Of a stretch of 64,000 nucleotides of DNA, positions 25,477 through 33,839 are shown in pieces. The stretch comes from JABURQ01 sp029243145 (GTDB taxonomy: Bacteria; Planctomycetota; Planctomycetia; Planctomycetales; Planctomycetaceae). The stretch spans positions 62,001 through 126,000 of the forward strand of contig CBFHYX010000006.1 in the NCBI GenBank assembly GCA_965660145.1, read 5' to 3'. Within the stretch, counting starts at the first letter, position 1, and every line of letters begins with the position of its first letter. The notes beneath the pieces are model-generated. The model was not told the origin of the DNA, searched no databases, and worked only from the letters and a program-made list of their open reading frames with translations. The position numbers and the translations under genes were made by a program.

Positions 25477-26379
25477 TCAGTCGGGTCGAGGAGAGGGTTT
25501 GATGTTGGAGATGTCTGGGGCGATCTCTCGCAGCCGATCTGTCATTTGTCGAATATTTGACCATCGATCACCGGGATCCCGAGCAAGTCCCTTCATGATG
25601 AAGTTTTCAAGCGTCGGATCAATTTCCGGGTAATGAGCAGACATGGGGTCGGGAGGGTTGTTGATATGCTGAACGACGGCTTCCAGACTGTTGCCTTCAG
25701 GCCAAGGTGATTTCTTGCACCACATTTCATAGCAGGTGACAGCGTAAGAAAAGATGTCGATGCGTTCGTCTGTCTTTTTGCGTTTAATCAGTTCTGGTGC
25801 CATATAATTGGCGGTGCCGGTGCGGTTTCCCGGTTGCTGGAAATCGGGTGTGTTGGGGACTGCTAATCCAAAATCAATCAACTTGATGTGGTTGTCGGTA
25901 CTGACCAACACATTACGAGGACAGATGTCGCGATGAATCCATTTTTGAGAATGGAAGTGTTCAATCGCATCACCAAGCTCGATCATGAAATTGAGGCGGT
26001 GTTGTTGCATCGTCTCATTTTGAGTCTCTATGAAAAAACTGAGGCTGGACCCCTCTACAAACTCCATCACCAGAAACTCTTCTTTTTCGAGCGTAAATCC
26101 GGTTTCAATCGTCTTTACAATGTTGGGGTGATTCAATGAGGTTGCGATTTCACTTTCGGTCGGTTTGTTGAGACCTTTGAACCGATTATTGAGTTTATCC
26201 GTTTTTTCTTTATCGAGGATTTTCAGTGCGACCATGCGGCCCGTCATCGAGTCGCGCGCTCTCCATACCTTGGACATACTTCCTTGACCGACGCGTCCGA
26301 TGAGCTCGAAGCGTTTTGTGAGATCGACTTTCTGAATGCGCGGATTCTTATCGAAGAGAGATTTGAGAAACTGGAGCAT
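25477..26379 (-). CDS. Serine/threonine protein kinase, catalytic-loop Lys replaced by Cys
   Basis: A 300-aa protein made almost only of a Hanks-type kinase domain. The Gly-rich loop GRVGQGSMSKVW is at 28-39, the ATP-binding lysine is Lys53 (VALKIL), the catalytic loop HRDICPRN is at 149-156 and DFG is at 169-171, followed by GTANYMAPE and DIFSYAVTCYEMW. In canonical kinases the loop reads HRDLKPEN; here the Lys is Cys, although Asp151 and Asn156 remain. No transmembrane helix or C-terminal sensor is present, unlike many planctomycete kinases, so it is probably cytoplasmic. The gene lies between accD and the helicase on the same strand. Activity is likely but may be modified; the substrate is unknown. 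Confidence 0.92.
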   Translation of the reverse strand: MLQFLKSLFDKNPRIQKVDLTKRFELIGRVGQGSMSKVWRARDSMTGRMVALKILDKEKTDKLNNRFKGLNKPTESEIATSLNHPNIVKTIETGFTLEKEEFLVMEFVEGSSLSFFIETQNETMQQHRLNFMIELGDAIEHFHSQKWIHRDICPRNVLVSTDNHIKLIDFGLAVPNTPDFQQPGNRTGTANYMAPELIKRKKTDERIDIFSYAVTCYEMWCKKSPWPEGNSLEAVVQHINNPPDPMSAHYPEIDPTLENFIMKGLARDPGDRWSNIRQMTDRLREIAPDISNIKPSPRPD

Positions 26380-26545
26380 GGAACGCTTTGCCCTCCGAGA
26401 ATCGATTGAAGTCGTCGGGGAATAGAATCACTAATACCGTTCTTCATCATAACGACACATTGAGTAGGTCACTACAGGCAATTCAGAAAGATAGGCAGTC
26501 CATCAAAGATGTCGATCAACGCTCTGGGCTTGAAAAACATTGAAT

Positions 26546-27400
26546 TCAGCGGACGCAGTAATCGATCAGGCGAGCAATTTCCAGGCGTAATTCTGGTCGG
26601 CCGACGACTCGATCAACAAAGCCGTGCTCCAAAAGAAATTCGCTGGTTTGAAAATCGTCGGGAAGTTCAAGCTTGATCGCTGCTTTGATCACACGAGGAC
26701 CGGCAAACCCGATCAGTGCTTTTGGCTCGGCAAGAACAATATCGCCCAATGAGGCAAAACTGGCAGCCACTCCTCCCATCGTGGGATTGGTGAGCACCGA
26801 GATGTAGAAACCTCCCGCATCACGATATCGCGCCAAGGCCGCAGAAACTTTTCCCATCTGCATCAGTGACAAAATTCCTTCATGCATGCGGGCGCCACCA
26901 CCTGAGCCAGAAACAATCACCAACGGCAGTTTTTGTTCGGTGGCATGCTCGATGGAGCGAGTCAATTTTTCACCGACAACCGACCCCATGCTCCCCATGA
27001 TGAAAGAGGAATCGGTGAGTGCAATCACGAGTGGACGACCACGCATATAGCCTCGGCCCGCGACACAGGCTTCGGTCATCCCTGTTCGTTTTTGCTCGTC
27101 AACGAGGCGATCTTTGTAGGCTTTTTTATCCACAAATTCGAGTGGGTCACAGGGACGAAGTCCAGTGAACCATTCTTCGAAACTGTCTTCGTCGAGTAAC
27201 TGACGAATGCGTTCCTGAGCAGTAATGATAAAGTGATGCCCACATTCTGGACAAATTCCCAGATGTTGCTCGACCTGTTTTTTATAGACAGTTGCCTCGC
27301 AACCGTTACAGCGGATCCATAATCCCTCGGGAACGCCGCGTTTGTTCGCAGAGTGAGAAGTTGATGCCATTGAGGATTTTGCCTGGTTTGCGGTACTCAT
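26546..27400 (-). CDS. accD: Acetyl-CoA carboxylase carboxyltransferase subunit beta
   Basis: A 284-aa protein. The N-terminal zinc ribbon has two Cys pairs, IRCNGCEATVYKKQ and GICPECGHHF (about residues 28-56). The crotonase-like carboxyltransferase core has PLVIVSGSGGGARMHEGI, whose glycines form the oxyanion site, then SLMQMGKVSAAL, NPTMGGVAASFASLGDI and LIGFAGPRVI. With AccA it transfers carboxyl from carboxybiotin to acetyl-CoA, the first step of fatty acid synthesis. AccA and AccBC are not in this window, so the genes are dispersed. It follows rpe and the phosphatase-like gene by 62 bp, in the same direction. Length and motifs are normal. Confidence 0.97.
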   Translation of the reverse strand: MSTANQAKSSMASTSHSANKRGVPEGLWIRCNGCEATVYKKQVEQHLGICPECGHHFIITAQERIRQLLDEDSFEEWFTGLRPCDPLEFVDKKAYKDRLVDEQKRTGMTEACVAGRGYMRGRPLVIALTDSSFIMGSMGSVVGEKLTRSIEHATEQKLPLVIVSGSGGGARMHEGILSLMQMGKVSAALARYRDAGGFYISVLTNPTMGGVAASFASLGDIVLAEPKALIGFAGPRVIKAAIKLELPDDFQTSEFLLEHGFVDRVVGRPELRLEIARLIDYCVR

Positions 27401-27462
27401 GCCGGTAGTTGTGATTTGTGGACGATGTGAGTGTCAGATTTTGATGAATCTGAGGTTTGGCG

Positions 27463-28077
27463 TCAACGGGAACCTGTCATGATGACTTTGTATTCTCCAT
27501 CTGAAGACTCGAGGTCGAGTTGTTCGATCAGAGGGGCTCGTTCTTTCTCGCAGAATGTGTTGGGTAATGCATGTTTACATTGCTTGAGCGAACAGGCGAG
27601 AAACGTGGCTAAGGGTTCGCAAACGACCACACCAAACGGGATGGCACGTTTCAAAGGTTTTGCCAGTGCTTTCATGGCTCGTGACAGAGCATCTACTTCG
27701 TCTTCGCCTTGAGGTGGCTTGACGCGGTCGGGAGATTCTTTCCACTGTTTGTAGACTTTGGGGTACTTGCGTTTGATTTCTTCGATGGTCAAACCTTGCC
27801 AGAGACCCAAGTTACAGTTGGAAAGTCCTTCCAGTTCCTTCACTCGAATCGAAAGTGCTTTCCCAATCCGTTGTGCGGTAGACAGTGCAGGTTCGTTAGG
27901 TGAGGTATAAATCACTTGGATTCCGCGTTCTTGAAGCGATTCGATAGCTGCATCGATTTCATGCTCGCCTTCAGAGGAGAGCGGTAAGTCGAGTGCTCCC
28001 TGAATACGGTGTTGCTCATCGAATTCTGTGGATCCTGGTCGGATCAAAGTCAGTGAAAACATAAGGCCGTTGGTCAC
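27463..28077 (-). CDS. Histidine phosphatase-fold protein lacking catalytic histidines
   Basis: A 204-aa protein of the phosphoglycerate mutase-like (histidine phosphatase) fold. It starts at GTG 28077, overlapping the rpe stop as GTGA; ATG 28062 is an alternative. The catalytic motif LxRHGxT reads LIRPGST (Pro14 in place of the His nucleophile), though the flanking pattern DEQHRIQGALDLPLSSEGE is typical. YTSPNEPALSTAQRIG and NLGLWQGLTIEEI correspond to the usual SPLxRAxQTA and WEG segments. The second catalytic His region reads VVVCEPLATFLACSL and also lacks His. It is therefore predicted to be a pseudophosphatase, perhaps a binding or regulatory protein. Tight coupling to rpe suggests a linked role, which remains unknown. 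Confidence 0.85.
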   Translation of the reverse strand: MTNGLMFSLTLIRPGSTEFDEQHRIQGALDLPLSSEGEHEIDAAIESLQERGIQVIYTSPNEPALSTAQRIGKALSIRVKELEGLSNCNLGLWQGLTIEEIKRKYPKVYKQWKESPDRVKPPQGEDEVDALSRAMKALAKPLKRAIPFGVVVCEPLATFLACSLKQCKHALPNTFCEKERAPLIEQLDLESSDGEYKVIMTGSR

Positions 28078-28787
28078 TCCTGAGAGGACTCGAAAAGCCG
28101 ACGATCCTCGGCAAGCGATCGCATCTGGGCAATCGCTTCCGCATAATTGTCGGTGTTAAAAATAGAACTTCCCGCGACAAACAGACTCGCTCCCGCTGCT
28201 GAACAATCTCCGATTGTTTCTGGACCGATCCCGCCATCAACCGAAATAATTGTTTCAGGAGAGGCGATCTCTCTGAGGCGACCGATACGCTGGACGGCTT
28301 CCGGTTGGAAAGTCTGTCCGCCAAATCCTGGCTCAACGCTCATCACAAGGACAAGATCGCACAGCGAGAGGAAGGGCTCAATCACTTCAAGTTCAGTTCC
28401 AGGATTGAGCGACAAACCCGCCACACAATTAGCAGATCGGATTTTGGTGAGGAGTTGTCTTGGATCGGGAACCGCCTCGATATGAATGGTAATACAATCG
28501 CAACCCGCTGTGAGATAAGTATCGAGATAGTCTTCCGGGTTTGAAATCATCAAATGGGCATCAAAAATTTGATCGGTTTGTTCTCGTAAGCCAGCAAAGA
28601 CCATGGGGCCGTAAGACAAATTTGGGACAAAATGTCCGTCCATCACATCCCAATGCAATACGTTCGAACCGGCTGCATCCAAAGCGGCAACTTCTTCAGA
28701 CAGATTGCTGAAGTTGCATTTGAGCATCGACGGGGCGATGACGGGGCTCTTCGTGGAGAGTTTTTCGAGAGTGGACAATCGGCTCAT
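28074..28787 (-). CDS. rpe: Ribulose-phosphate 3-epimerase
   Basis: A 237-aa TIM-barrel enzyme. VIAPSMLKCNFSNLSEEV opens the barrel (Ser, Asn). VLHWDVMDGHFVPNLSYGP carries the metal-binding His and Asp with DVMDGHFVPN, FDAHLMISNPEDYL supplies the second metal His, SVEPGFGGQTFQP is the phosphate and cap loop, and ISVDGGIGPET the second catalytic Asp. It interconverts ribulose 5-phosphate and xylulose 5-phosphate in the pentose phosphate pathway. It is the first gene of a leftward run (phosphatase-like protein, accD, kinase, helicase), and its stop overlaps the next start. The extra 14 N-terminal residues before the core are unremarkable. Confidence 0.96.
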   Translation of the reverse strand: MSRLSTLEKLSTKSPVIAPSMLKCNFSNLSEEVAALDAAGSNVLHWDVMDGHFVPNLSYGPMVFAGLREQTDQIFDAHLMISNPEDYLDTYLTAGCDCITIHIEAVPDPRQLLTKIRSANCVAGLSLNPGTELEVIEPFLSLCDLVLVMSVEPGFGGQTFQPEAVQRIGRLREIASPETIISVDGGIGPETIGDCSAAGASLFVAGSSIFNTDNYAEAIAQMRSLAEDRRLFESSQE

Positions 28788-29131
28788 AAAATGAAAACTT
28801 GTTTCTTTTGAAAAATGGCTTGGTGCGATTGGGGTGGATGTACTTCAGTCTCAAAGTCGTGATGAAGAGCTGGAGGCCACTTGGCCAAGAGAAATTAGCA
28901 ACGTGTGCTAAGAGAGAATGCTGAGTCGCAGCGAATTGAAAGCGATATAAAGTCTCTCTGGTGGTGAATAACACAATTTGAGAAAGGTTGGCGATGAACC
29001 CTCCGCAACTGGACTCATATTTTGACCCAAACACGAGGGTGCGTCTAGTCGGAAGGGGGTTGGTAATGGGGCGATGTTGTAAGCTGTTATTCTAGAAGGG
29101 GATACGCTGAGTCTGTTTCCTCCAGCGCAGC
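28788..29131. other. Intergenic region upstream of rpe
   Basis: About 340 bp between the divergent-facing rpe start and the terminator of the PQQ-propeller gene. I see no supportable gene, repeat or RNA. It presumably contains the leftward promoter of the rpe run, but no convincing -35/-10 pair was found by eye. Confidence 0.4.
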
Positions 29132-29162
29132 AAAAACGGAGGGCTTCCGGGAAGCCCTCCGT
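29132..29162 (-). terminator. Rho-independent terminator of the PQQ-propeller operon
   Basis: On the minus strand, ACGGAGGGCTTCC pairs with GGAAGCCCTCCGT (29136-29162 on the top strand, 13-bp perfect arms around a single base, so a few inner pairs open to form the loop), followed by TTTT on the minus strand (29135-29132). It lies 27 bases after the stop of the 577-aa gene. Confidence 0.9.
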
Positions 29163-29188
29163 GAGGTATTGAATGAAATCAACGATTC

Positions 29189-30922
29189 CTATTTTCCATC
29201 GGGGGTGATGGCATAGAGGGTGTTGAGGGTCATGATGTAGAGAACATTGTTGGCCACAATGGGTGTGCTTTTGATGCTCTCTTCCATGTAGATTTCATTG
29301 ATCTGTTTCATCTTTTTGCTGTGCTCGAAAATACTGAGGTCACCATCTTCGTCTCCGATGTAAACTTTTCCATCGACGACCAGAGGTGAACCCCAAGCAG
29401 GTGAAAACATATCGTACGTCCAATAGAGTGTTGGATTTTTGTTTTCGTCCGAAGCCTTGGCATCGAGGCAATACACAATTCCACTGAAGTCGGCGATGTA
29501 GAGTAATCCATCTTTGATGGTCGCAGTTCCACATGCTCGGTGCATTTCTTCTTCGTAATCGATTTCGCCATCATTGTTGGCATCAATGGAATCGAAGTGC
29601 CAAACGACAATCGTTTTTTCGTTTGCGACTTCTTTTTCGCCGTCATCGGAATCGAGCGCTTGAAGTCTGCGATGTGGAACAGGATCTCCGGCTTTGTCGA
29701 CCACGATTGTCGGGCTGACATCTCCTTCCGCACCTGCGGGATTCAAGCACCACATATTGCCGATACCTTCGCCGTGTTCCGGGTCTTGACCGACCGCCAC
29801 GTAGAGGAGGTTATCGTAGACAACAGGAGTCGCAATGATGTTGTTTCGAGTTCCACTTCCCCCCAGAACCCATTTTGAGTCTTTGGGGTTACAGTCGAAT
29901 TTCCATAACAGTTTGCTGTTCCCTTTTTTGTCACCTTCGGGAGCAAAGCTATAAACCCAACCGTCTCCACCGCCAAAGATCACCTGCGAGATTCCACCGA
30001 TTTCGGCGAACGTCGGCGAGGACCATTGACCATGCAGGATGTTGGTCGCGGGAGATTTATCCGTCCACAAGACTTTGCCTGTATCACGATTCATCGCCAT
30101 GAAGCTTGGAGCGTTCGGGGCGGGAAGATTGATGTGGGATTCGTCGAGGCCGTTGGAGGTGTTAACGAACATGATGTCGCCCAGGCAAGTGACCGAGCAA
30201 CTGCACATGTTATGTTGGGAAACGCCGAGTTCCCCCATCATATCATACAGCCAGATCACATCGGCTTCGTCCGTATTCTCATTCGGTTCTGCTTTGTAAG
30301 GGCCGTTATTTTCGCCATCGGAAAATCCTTTGGTATCCAGACATGCCACTTCACCGCGACTGGTCACATACCACAACCGGTCTCCATCGACATATGGAGA
30401 ACAACAAATCCCTTGCAACGGCCAGTCATGGACTCGCCCCGTGGGAAGTTTCGGGTTTGAGTGTTGCCAGAGAAACGTTCCGTCTTTTTCATCGATTGCG
30501 ACCAGGCATCCCAAGTCGGTGTTGTTGGGGAAGCGTTTCACGAGTCCCGCACCATTATTGGTTCCCAGATAAACTTTACCGTTGGCAACAATCGGGTTGC
30601 CGTAAGATTGAGAGCCAATACCAATCTTCCATTTAATGTTGGTTCCTTCGTTGACGTCCCAATCGATTGGGATGTTGGTGCCGGGAGGGGTGTTGTTTTT
30701 ATATTTGGAGCCTCCCCATTGAGGCCAGTCCGTTTTTTTTACCTTGAGTGTGGCGATGTCAGCCAATGCCGCTTCTACCGGGTTGAACTCGGCTTTGACG
30801 GCAGTGGCTTGTGTCGTTGTTTTGCTGGGACTCTCTTGATCCTCCGCGTTAATCATTGCCGACAGGCAGATCATTGAGGTCAATGCGATTGAAGCACTTT
30901 GAAAAACAGATTTGCGATTCAT
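29189..30922 (-). CDS. Secreted PQQ-like beta-propeller protein with EF-hand insertion
   Basis: A 577-aa exported protein (signal peptide SIALTSMICLSAMINAE near residues 10-27). After a linker, WPQWGGSKYKNNTPPG opens a PQQ-type eight-bladed propeller with blade repeats such as GNPIVANGKVYLGTNNGAG, CLVAIDEKDGTFLWQHSN and GDRLWYVTSRGEVACLD. Between blades lies DANNDGEIDYEEE, a canonical calcium-binding EF-hand loop, within FDSIDANNDGEIDYEEEM. These propellers often lack PQQ itself and act as scaffolds or dehydrogenase-like modules outside the cytoplasm. It follows the 843-aa propeller gene by 62 bp in the same direction and is closed by a strong terminator, so the two form an operon. Enzymatic role unknown. 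Confidence 0.88.
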   Translation of the reverse strand: MNRKSVFQSASIALTSMICLSAMINAEDQESPSKTTTQATAVKAEFNPVEAALADIATLKVKKTDWPQWGGSKYKNNTPPGTNIPIDWDVNEGTNIKWKIGIGSQSYGNPIVANGKVYLGTNNGAGLVKRFPNNTDLGCLVAIDEKDGTFLWQHSNPKLPTGRVHDWPLQGICCSPYVDGDRLWYVTSRGEVACLDTKGFSDGENNGPYKAEPNENTDEADVIWLYDMMGELGVSQHNMCSCSVTCLGDIMFVNTSNGLDESHINLPAPNAPSFMAMNRDTGKVLWTDKSPATNILHGQWSSPTFAEIGGISQVIFGGGDGWVYSFAPEGDKKGNSKLLWKFDCNPKDSKWVLGGSGTRNNIIATPVVYDNLLYVAVGQDPEHGEGIGNMWCLNPAGAEGDVSPTIVVDKAGDPVPHRRLQALDSDDGEKEVANEKTIVVWHFDSIDANNDGEIDYEEEMHRACGTATIKDGLLYIADFSGIVYCLDAKASDENKNPTLYWTYDMFSPAWGSPLVVDGKVYIGDEDGDLSIFEHSKKMKQINEIYMEESIKSTPIVANNVLYIMTLNTLYAITPDGK

Positions 30923-30984
30923 CCTGTGGCTTCCTCTTATGTGAAATAGTGAGATCGAGATGACATCCTGATGTCGATCTTTTG

Positions 30985-33516
30985 TTAATTTGCGTTCGGT
31001 GTGACGACGATGTTGTCGTAGAAGATTTCTGCATCCTTGGCATTCCCAAACAAGCCGGGTGAACCAATTTTATTGGCGGGGGCATCTTCCCAGGTTATCG
31101 TCCATTCTTTGGGTTCCTCTTCGTCACGCGGCCAAATTTTGCCTTTCAGAGTGGCCACAGATTGGCCATCTTTCTCGGCATGGCTGGCTGACAACTTGAT
31201 GGTGTACCAGACTTCTGGTTTCCACTCGAACGGCTTTTTAATGAACTTCTCTTCGTGGGCAATCCACGAGTAAAGTTTCAACTCCTGACTGGCGCCCAGC
31301 ATTTCCAAGCGATATCGCTGCGCGATTACGCCGATGTCGGGCATTTTGCCATCCTTGGTGGCTCCCAACACATCCGCTTGGGTGGTGTAGTTATCGAAAT
31401 CGGTGTGCCCCATCCAGCCTTGGCTACGAGTTCCTTTGGGAATAGTGGTGATTTTCATCATCACAATGTTGCCGGAATCTTCCCGCTCACCGCGTTTTGC
31501 CGTGAAGACAACACCTTTGCCGGGTTCGGTTTTCCATTCATACTCTGCGAGAAATTTTTCTTCAACGAGTTTGTCGAGTCCCGGATTAAGAAACTTCTTG
31601 GCATCGTCAATGTTCGTGACCTTGTCGTCAATTCCTCGAAAAATGTACAAGCTGTTTAAGGTTTGACGAGGACTGCCGTTGTCGTAAGCCACGGCATCTT
31701 TGCCGCTGTTGACCATATCGGATTGCAGATAGAGATAGAGCTGGGCTGCATCATCGTTTTCTTTTTGTAACTTGGTGTAGAAGTCATAATCGATATGCAC
31801 ATTGCGGTAGCGAATACCCACCCAACTGACGGGAACATTGCCGCGCGTAAAATCGACATTCCAGGGGAGATCGGGAACGACTCGAACTCGAGCTGAGTTC
31901 GTGAGTTCACCATAGGTGGCAGTGACAATCGTGGCCGCATGCGGCGTTTCACCATCCGAGACAAAGCGTCCATCGGGTGAGATCGTACCGGGACCATCCA
32001 GCTTGAATTCCACTTCCGAGGAAGGGACCGACTTGATGTAAAGTCCGTTTTTGGAATACAGACGAACCACAAAAGGTTGCTTTTGATTGGGCCTGAGAAG
32101 AGCTTCCACCGGAACCAATTGAAGTTGTGCGGGTCCCTCTTTGCGGTCATCCACTTCGGGAGGAGGTTCTGGACTGGGGTCAACACTCGGTTCGGAGTCA
32201 GGCTTTTCAAAACAGTACATATTTTGAGTGGTTGGGACATAGATTTTTCCGTGAGAAACGATGGGTGATCCCAAGACTTCTTCTCTACGAAGTCGGAAGC
32301 GTTCCAACTCTTCCATGCCATCAGCCGTTGGCTTCAAGACAAACCCGCGACCATTGGCTTCGCAGATGTAGATTTTTCCATCAGCATACAAAGGGCTGCT
32401 GCGCCCTTGCGTGCCGATTTTCATCGAGTAGATTTCTTGGCCGGTTTCGAGATCGTTGACTCGGAAATTACCGTAGTCACCGACCGAGTAGACGCGGCCA
32501 TCCACAATCAGCGGAGCGGTTTTGCCGACGGTCCAGCCTTGTTTACGCCAGAGTTCGCCAGATTTGGTGATATCGCCCGTCTTGTTACCATTGAGGGCAA
32601 ACAGGGCACCAATCGTGGTGGAGTCGATGTTTTCTTCGCTGTGTCCGCAGACGACAACACCGTTGTCGGCGATGACAGGCGTCGTGTTAATGCCTCGCTT
32701 AGAGACATTGTAAGTCCAGATCTTTTTTCCGGTTCTGAGCTGCAAGGCGTGAACGCCGCCGTCACCCGATCCAAAAACCATAGCCGTCTGGCCGTTGAGT
32801 CGCGTGATGATCGGCGTACTGTAGGTTGTGTCGTAGGGAAGCGGTCTTGTTCCTTCGAACCAGACCGGTTGACCGTTGCGTTTGTCGAAGGCAATAAATC
32901 GGTGTGCCGGTTTTGCCATCTCTCCCCAACCGATGATGATCGCACTGATGATCACCATGTCTTCGTGAACGATGGGGAAATTGGTGCGTCCACCATAAGT
33001 GGAGAGCAGACCGTACTCTTCTGAGAGCGAATGCTCCCACAGCGTTTTTCCGTCACTGTCGATGCAGCGAAATAAACCACACACTCCCAAAGCAAAGACA
33101 TTGCCGGTGGAGGGGTCTCCAGTGACTGATGACCAACCGACGCGCGTGTTCGGAACATCCGACAGGAAAACATTGAAGTCGTTTTGCCACAGAATATCGC
33201 CGGTTTCCGCATCGGCACAAATGACTTGTTCAATTTCGAGATCGGTTCCCTGGTTTTTGTTCTTAATGACATAAAGTTTGCCATTCATCACAATGGGGGT
33301 CGACCGTGATCCGAGTTCGGGTTTCGCCCATTTGAGAGAATCGCTCTTCGGGTTGATCGAATCGGAAAGGTTCTTTTCACGCGAGATTCCGTTCTGTTCG
33401 GGACCACGCCAGAAGGGCCAATCCATGGGGTCGGCCGTCCAAGGTTGAGCAGAAACAGTCATAGGCAGGACCAGGCAGGTCAATAATGCCCACGTAAAAA
33501 GTCGGCGTCCGTTCAT
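30985..33516 (-). CDS. Secreted multidomain PQQ-like beta-propeller protein
   Basis: An 843-aa exported protein (signal peptide LLTCLVLPMTVSAQ, cleavage near residue 23). The first half is a PQQ-type propeller: DWPFWRGPEQNGIS, then repeats such as GSRSTPIVMNGKLYVIKN, ADAETGDILWQ and SSPLYADGKIYICEANGRG. A Pro/Glu-rich linker (SEPSVDPSPEPPPEV, about residue 430) leads to an Ig-like (Big2-type) domain (VEFKLDGPGTISPDGRF) and a C-terminal beta-sandwich of laminin-G/DUF1080 type (KPEVWYTIKLSASH to AEIFYDNIVVTP), which often binds sugars. This suggests an envelope or exported carbohydrate-associated protein. It is transcribed with the 577-aa propeller gene. Domain calls after the propeller are moderate confidence. 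Confidence 0.85.
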   Translation of the reverse strand: MNGRRLFTWALLTCLVLPMTVSAQPWTADPMDWPFWRGPEQNGISREKNLSDSINPKSDSLKWAKPELGSRSTPIVMNGKLYVIKNKNQGTDLEIEQVICADAETGDILWQNDFNVFLSDVPNTRVGWSSVTGDPSTGNVFALGVCGLFRCIDSDGKTLWEHSLSEEYGLLSTYGGRTNFPIVHEDMVIISAIIIGWGEMAKPAHRFIAFDKRNGQPVWFEGTRPLPYDTTYSTPIITRLNGQTAMVFGSGDGGVHALQLRTGKKIWTYNVSKRGINTTPVIADNGVVVCGHSEENIDSTTIGALFALNGNKTGDITKSGELWRKQGWTVGKTAPLIVDGRVYSVGDYGNFRVNDLETGQEIYSMKIGTQGRSSPLYADGKIYICEANGRGFVLKPTADGMEELERFRLRREEVLGSPIVSHGKIYVPTTQNMYCFEKPDSEPSVDPSPEPPPEVDDRKEGPAQLQLVPVEALLRPNQKQPFVVRLYSKNGLYIKSVPSSEVEFKLDGPGTISPDGRFVSDGETPHAATIVTATYGELTNSARVRVVPDLPWNVDFTRGNVPVSWVGIRYRNVHIDYDFYTKLQKENDDAAQLYLYLQSDMVNSGKDAVAYDNGSPRQTLNSLYIFRGIDDKVTNIDDAKKFLNPGLDKLVEEKFLAEYEWKTEPGKGVVFTAKRGEREDSGNIVMMKITTIPKGTRSQGWMGHTDFDNYTTQADVLGATKDGKMPDIGVIAQRYRLEMLGASQELKLYSWIAHEEKFIKKPFEWKPEVWYTIKLSASHAEKDGQSVATLKGKIWPRDEEEPKEWTITWEDAPANKIGSPGLFGNAKDAEIFYDNIVVTPNAN

Positions 33517-33839
33517 GGGTTTCTCTTGGTATGATAGAAGTTGTGGAATTCGGTAACTCTTGGGAGGGACTACCTACCAGCCCGTTGAAAAACTGAATTC
33601 TGCTACGAATACATTTTTCAGCAGACCGCTAAAGGCAGTGTGAAGGCGAAAACTCGTTAGAATTTCCTTACTTACTACGATAGCGGGCTACGATTCGTGG
33701 GGCAAGGATTGAAAGATTAAGATGTCGCTGCGTGTCCATAATCTTTGGCGATAACTGGACTTTGGGCCTGCGGTTTCCGCATTTCAGAGGAACATTTTGT
33801 CGTGATCCGTGGGGAATTATATTACGTTAAAGGGGACAG
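33517..33839. other. Intergenic region between divergent propeller and NfeD genes
   Basis: About 320 bp that must contain promoters in both directions. It holds a degenerate inverted repeat near 33581-33634 (GTTGAAAAACT against TTTTTCAGCAG), resembling a hairpin often seen between planctomycete genes. No gene is supportable here. Confidence 0.4.

Noticed and set aside
27431..27462. A selenocysteine or recoding site between the phosphatase-like gene and accD
   Set aside because: No structure or in-frame UGA argument; the gap is ordinary spacer DNA.
28696..29034. A 112-codon leftward frame over the rpe start region
   Set aside because: It overlaps the well-supported rpe gene in another frame and has no family character or start signal.
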